The translations under genes and the position numbers were made by a program. Source: an uncultured Oscillospiraceae bacterium (lineage in GTDB: Bacteria > Bacillota > Clostridia > Oscillospirales > Oscillospiraceae). From it: a stretch of DNA of 34,820 nt. The DNA lies in the NCBI GenBank assembly GCA_910584835.1, contig CAJUEG010000024.1, forward strand, positions 1-34,820, read 5' to 3'. Numbering within the stretch: the first letter of the stretch is position 1; every line of letters starts with the position of its first letter. Positions 31,797 to 34,820 of this stretch are shown piece after piece. The notes beneath the pieces are model-generated. The model was given only the letters and a program-made list of their open reading frames with translations. It did not search any database and was not told the origin of the DNA.

Positions 31797-31838
31797 GCTC
31801 AAAATTCCCGATATCAGGTGATACCGGGAATTTTGAGC
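31797..31838. repeat. Long perfect inverted repeat between isomerase and discoidin-like genes
   Basis: GCTCAAAATTCCCG (31797-31810) pairs perfectly with 31825-31838 (14 bp), with a further 3-bp inner stem. A5 on its left and no T-run on its right give it terminator form only on the minus strand. It starts 5 bases after the isomerase stop. Confidence 0.65.
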
Positions 31839-31858
31839 GTCTTCAAGGAGATGAGGAT

Positions 31859-32680
31859 ATGGCAAATTTGAGCATCGCCGTGCTGAACGGCCGGGGCGAA
31901 TCCCAGTGCCGCGGGGAGGGCAAAAATGAACTTGTAATGGTGTGGCAGGGCCGGTACAGGCCGGGGGACAGGCTGGTGTTTACCACCGATGAGGTGCCCG
32001 GGTTCTATGTGATCCGGGTGGACGGAGCCATGGAGGAGGCCTATGTGTACCTCACCCGGGAGCGCGTGGAGTATACCGTTCCATTCGACCCGGAGAACCC
32101 GCTGAACGCCGAGAGGATTTCCTACCACCCGGGCAGCTTTACCGGGGAGCGGCACTATATCGCCATGCGAAAGGCCAGGGCGCAGGAAAACGGAAACTAC
32201 CGCAATCTGGCTAAAAACGTGATGGACCAGTATGAGGACGCGGGCTGTTATCCCCACGCCCATGCCAATGTGGCGACCTCCGGCCCCATCGCGCCGCTGT
32301 TCGCCGCCCGCAACGCCGTCGATGGGCTGCTGGCCAGTGCCGTCCACTATCCCTGGCCCTACACCTCCTGGGGAATCGACCGGCGGGAGGACGCGGAGAT
32401 CACCGTGGAGTTCGGCCGCCCGGTGGACATGGAGGAGCTGCGCCTGACCACCCGGGCGGACTTTCCCCATGACAGCTGGTGGGTGCGGGGGACGGTGTCC
32501 TTTTCCGATGGAACTTCGGAGGTGGTGGAGCTGGGCAAGAAGGCGGAGCCCCAGCCGTTTTTGATGCGGAAAAAGGGGATCACCTGGCTGAAGGTGGGGC
32601 AGCTGATCAAGGCGGACGATCCGTCCCCCTTTCCGGCGCTGACCCAAATTGAGGTGTTCGGACGAAATTCTCAGCGATAA
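31859..32680 (+). CDS. Cytoplasmic protein with discoidin-like C-terminal domain, function unknown
   Basis: I do not recognise a named family with certainty. The 273-residue protein has an N-terminal beta-rich part (about 1-75, LVMVWQGRYRPGDRLVF). The middle includes HPGSFTGERHYIAMRKA, and the C-terminal half looks like an F5/8-type-C carbohydrate-binding fold (NAVDGLLASAVHYPWPYTSWGI, then EITVEFGRPVDMEELRLTTR and TWLKVGQLIKAD). No signal peptide is visible, which is odd for a binding module. AAGGAG (31845-31850) is 8 bases upstream. It is the last gene of the importer operon before two terminators. It may bind or process uronate oligosaccharides inside the cell, as inference. Confidence 0.65.
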   Translation: MANLSIAVLNGRGESQCRGEGKNELVMVWQGRYRPGDRLVFTTDEVPGFYVIRVDGAMEEAYVYLTRERVEYTVPFDPENPLNAERISYHPGSFTGERHYIAMRKARAQENGNYRNLAKNVMDQYEDAGCYPHAHANVATSGPIAPLFAARNAVDGLLASAVHYPWPYTSWGIDRREDAEITVEFGRPVDMEELRLTTRADFPHDSWWVRGTVSFSDGTSEVVELGKKAEPQPFLMRKKGITWLKVGQLIKADDPSPFPALTQIEVFGRNSQR

Positions 32681-32744
32681 GGGGGGCCGGCCCGGTATCT
32701 GCGGCAGAGACGGATAGGAACCGCCGCAAAATTTCGACAAAAAA

Positions 32745-32791
32745 CCCGCAAAGGGCAGCCGCGCTGAACCGGCGCGGCTGTTTTTTGCGGG
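32745..32791 (+). terminator. First terminator of the uronate operon
   Basis: A 9-bp stem (32756-32764 with 32772-32780) is followed by six Ts (32781-32786). An outer stem CCCGCAAA/TTTGCGGG (32745-32752 with 32784-32791) surrounds it. Confidence 0.88.
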
Positions 32792-32800
32792 CGTTTAAGG

Positions 32801-32846
32801 AACCTCTGATTAAATCGCTTTTGCCGATTTAATCAGAGGTTTTTTT
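32801..32846. terminator. Second, very strong terminator between convergent genes
   Basis: A perfect 17-bp stem (32801-32817 with 32825-32841) runs into seven Ts (32840-32846). It lies 4 bases from the stop of the opposing heparinase-like gene and 10 bases after the first terminator, giving tandem termination. Confidence 0.9.
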
Positions 32847-32849
32847 GCA

Positions 32850-34634
32850 TCAGGGCAGGAATTCCATCCGCAATACGCCGTCTACCGGAATCAGCGCCCG
32901 GTACAGGGTGTCCGGCCAGCTTTTCCTCAAGTGGGGGTCGTGAATGGGAACGGCCTCCACAACCGGCGCGCCGGCGCCCTCAACGCGGATGGAGCCCGCC
33001 GGGGTCTCCAGCACGCCGCCGCGCCAGACGGGCCGCCGGGCAAACATCAGGGACAGCACGGCCTTTTCGCCGCCCTGGTAACGGTCCGTGACCGTCAGGC
33101 CCTTTCCGCCGCGCGCCAGCGCCACCTGCCGGGTGTAGGAGAACCCGCCCCCCGGATAGGCCGGGGCCAGCTCCAGCTCAATGCCGGAGACGGTTCCATC
33201 CTGGAAGCGTCTTACCCCGGCGGGAGCGTACTGCCTGCCGCTGCCCTGGACGCGCCCGCCGATGGCGGGCAGGTTGTGCCAGTCGGAGCGCATGGTCCAG
33301 ATGGAGTAGCGCTCCGGGGAGAAGGTCTTGGCGGTGTAGGTCTCCACCCCGATGTCAATAAGCAGGGGCTGCCCATGGCAATAGACAATGAGGCTTCCGG
33401 CGTCGCAGTGGCCGTGGCTGACGCCGTTGTGCCCCGCGCGCAGGGAGACGCACCATGTCTCGTCCCGGGCGATCCACAGCCCGGTGCTGGGATAAAACAC
33501 CTCGGGGGCCGGGGGCGCCGGGACGGCGGGCGCTTCCAGCTCCCGGGCATACAGGGCGTCCAGCAGGCGCTCGAAAAGGCTTTTGCTGTCCGGCAGGTCC
33601 CGGGTTTCCCGCCGGGACACATCCGCCGCCGCCAGTTCGCACAGGCCGGGAGCCCGGGTGCGGCGGCCGAAGAGGTACTCCCCCGCCCCCCGCAGCCCCG
33701 CCTTGGGCATGCAGTCGGCGTAATTGAGATAGTAGTCCCCCTCTACATGGACGCTGACGATATATGCGGCGATGTTCCGAAGCTTTTCCTCCCGGAACAG
33801 GGGGGCAAAATGGCCGGCGGAAACCTGATCCAGCACCTCCAGCGCGCCCCACAGGGTGATCCCCGCATGGTGGTAATACTCCGCGCCCTCCTCGCAGCAG
33901 CCGTCCTGGCCATAGCCGTTCAGGAAGCAGTCCAGGCTGTAGGCGGCCTGCTTGACCACCCGGCGCTTCACCTCCTGGCCGTACCCGGAGGTGAACACCG
34001 ACAGCAGCACATTCTGGGTACACCAGGAGGTCCAGTTGTTCACCGGCTCGTCCCCGCTGCCCATCCACCAAAAGTGTTCGCGGAGGTAGGGGGCGACCAC
34101 CCGGGAATCCACCTCCCGGAGGATGCGCCGGCACAGCCCCGGGGCCGCCTCATCCAGCTCCGGCCCCAGCAGCGCCCGGATCAGGGACAGGTTGGCCGCC
34201 GTTTCACAGGCGAACAGATCGGGTACCGGCCGGGCAGGGTCTGGCAGGGGCAGGGGTGTGGTGTCCCGGATGTAGCTGTTGTGGGCGGGGAGCTGCCAGC
34301 CGCTCTCCTCGCAAACGGCCCAGATCCCGTCTATCAGGTCATCCAGAAACCGGCCCTGATGCTCGGCGCACTCCGCCAGGGCCAGGGCGCACAATGCCTG
34401 CTGGCGGGGGTGGCATTTTTTCTCATAGCGGGTGCGGTCTCCGGTGCGGGAAAAGGACAGGTAGTCGCCGCAGGTCAGCACGGGCCAGCGGTAGCCCAGG
34501 TACTCTTCTCCCCGGCGGATCAGCGCCGTGCGGACCCCGGCCGGCAGGCCGTCCCAGACGGCCCGGGCGCCGGCCCCAGGCAGCTCCAGGTCTTTGAGGT
34601 GGTCGGGCAGATTGAGCAAATATTCCTGTATCAT
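32850..34634 (-). CDS. Heparinase II/III-like polysaccharide lyase, cytoplasmic
   Basis: The 594-residue protein has the two-part layout of heparinase II/III-like lyases: an alpha/alpha-toroid N-terminal domain (NWTSWCTQNVLL, CCEEGAEYYHHAGITLWGAL) and a C-terminal beta domain with the family core NGVSHGHCDAGSLIVY near residue 400. LIDIGVETYTAKTFSP and RSDWHNLPAIGG follow. The toroid YYHH and the SHGH histidines are the likely metal or catalytic residues. No signal peptide is present, so it would cleave imported oligosaccharides to unsaturated products for GH88. AGGAGG (complement of 34643-34648) precedes the ATG. Substrate (heparin/heparosan, hyaluronan, chondroitin or alginate type) cannot be told. 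Confidence 0.87.
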   Translation of the reverse strand: MIQEYLLNLPDHLKDLELPGAGARAVWDGLPAGVRTALIRRGEEYLGYRWPVLTCGDYLSFSRTGDRTRYEKKCHPRQQALCALALAECAEHQGRFLDDLIDGIWAVCEESGWQLPAHNSYIRDTTPLPLPDPARPVPDLFACETAANLSLIRALLGPELDEAAPGLCRRILREVDSRVVAPYLREHFWWMGSGDEPVNNWTSWCTQNVLLSVFTSGYGQEVKRRVVKQAAYSLDCFLNGYGQDGCCEEGAEYYHHAGITLWGALEVLDQVSAGHFAPLFREEKLRNIAAYIVSVHVEGDYYLNYADCMPKAGLRGAGEYLFGRRTRAPGLCELAAADVSRRETRDLPDSKSLFERLLDALYARELEAPAVPAPPAPEVFYPSTGLWIARDETWCVSLRAGHNGVSHGHCDAGSLIVYCHGQPLLIDIGVETYTAKTFSPERYSIWTMRSDWHNLPAIGGRVQGSGRQYAPAGVRRFQDGTVSGIELELAPAYPGGGFSYTRQVALARGGKGLTVTDRYQGGEKAVLSLMFARRPVWRGGVLETPAGSIRVEGAGAPVVEAVPIHDPHLRKSWPDTLYRALIPVDGVLRMEFLP

Positions 34635-34738
34635 GTTCAGCCTCCTGTTAACTGTCCGCCCTATAAAAAGGGGCCGGACCGAATTGCCTGTGCGGGGGAG
34701 GCGGGCGTGACGGCATAGCTGCCCCCGGCATTGAAGCC

Positions 34739-34767
34739 ATTATACACGTCAAAGCCGGCGATTGCAA
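34739..34767 (-). promoter_or_regulatory. Promoter of the heparinase-like gene
   Basis: On the minus strand TTGCAA (complement of 34762-34767) and TATAAT (complement of 34739-34744) are 17 bases apart, giving a leader of about 100 bases. The rest of the right edge (34768-34820) shows no gene. Confidence 0.72.
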
Positions 34768-34820
34768 TGCTTCCGCGGTCTGGACAGGGGCTGTGGGGCG
34801 CGCTGCGGTGGCCGTTTGTT

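Noticed and set aside
1..34820. CRISPR array, insertion sequence, prophage, tRNA or rRNA genes
   Set aside because: I saw no spaced direct repeats, transposase or phage genes, and no cloverleaf or rRNA motifs anywhere in the window.

Overview
The window suggests a GC-rich, low-oxygen gut-type Firmicute, most like the Oscillospiraceae (Flavonifractor/Lawsonibacter/Intestinimonas group). This rests on the clostridial spc-alpha ribosomal operon with a KOW gene between map and infA, strong GGAGG ribosome-binding sites, GC-rich codons, a Firmicute-type lysine riboswitch, and anaerobe-style flavin/iron-sulfur dehydrogenases. The genus is an inference; no 16S sequence is present.

Region 1 (1-7890) is the 3' part of the spc-alpha operon: rplR (end), rpsE, rpmD, rplO, secY, adk, map, a KOW gene, infA, rpmJ, rpsM, rpsK, rpsD, rpoA and rplQ, closed by a strong terminator. 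Three spacers are unusually long and fold strongly: infA-rpmJ, rpsD-rpoA and rpoA-rplQ. The first is closed by a 12-bp stem and is the best candidate here for an undescribed structured RNA.

Region 2 (7938-10180) is one transcription unit: a consensus promoter, a lysine riboswitch with an intrinsic terminator, and an NhaC-family transporter, probably a lysine transporter. The transporter carries an odd N-terminal four-cysteine zinc-ribbon-like extension.

Region 3 (10389-13768) has a SorC-type regulator followed by dhaL, dhaK and a small VOC-fold protein. The regulator and dhaL promoters share an ATGTAACA/TGTTACAT motif that may be the regulator's operator. No dhaM is present.

Region 4 (13909-21339) has a divergent TetR regulator with a perfect inverted-repeat operator at the start of a tight five-gene operon: a BON-GlpA-[2Fe-2S] dehydrogenase, a second FAD/NAD oxidoreductase, a DUF1667 protein, an FGGY kinase and an alkyl-DHAP-synthase-like flavoprotein. 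Kinase, glycerol-phosphate-type dehydrogenase and AGPS-like enzyme together suggest a route for a glycerol-derived compound ending in DHA or DHAP. Ether-linked glycerol is one testable substrate.

Region 5 (21522-34767) is a uronate/glycosaminoglycan-fragment utilisation locus. A YesM-type histidine kinase and AraC-type response regulator face away from an ABC importer (lipoprotein plus two permeases, no ATPase). After the importer come a DUF2264 protein, a GH88 unsaturated glucuronyl hydrolase, a DhuI-like RpiB-family isomerase and a cytoplasmic protein with a discoidin-like C-terminus. A convergent heparinase II/III-family protein without a signal peptide ends the locus. The layout fits import of oligosaccharides followed by intracellular lyase, hydrolase and isomerase steps.
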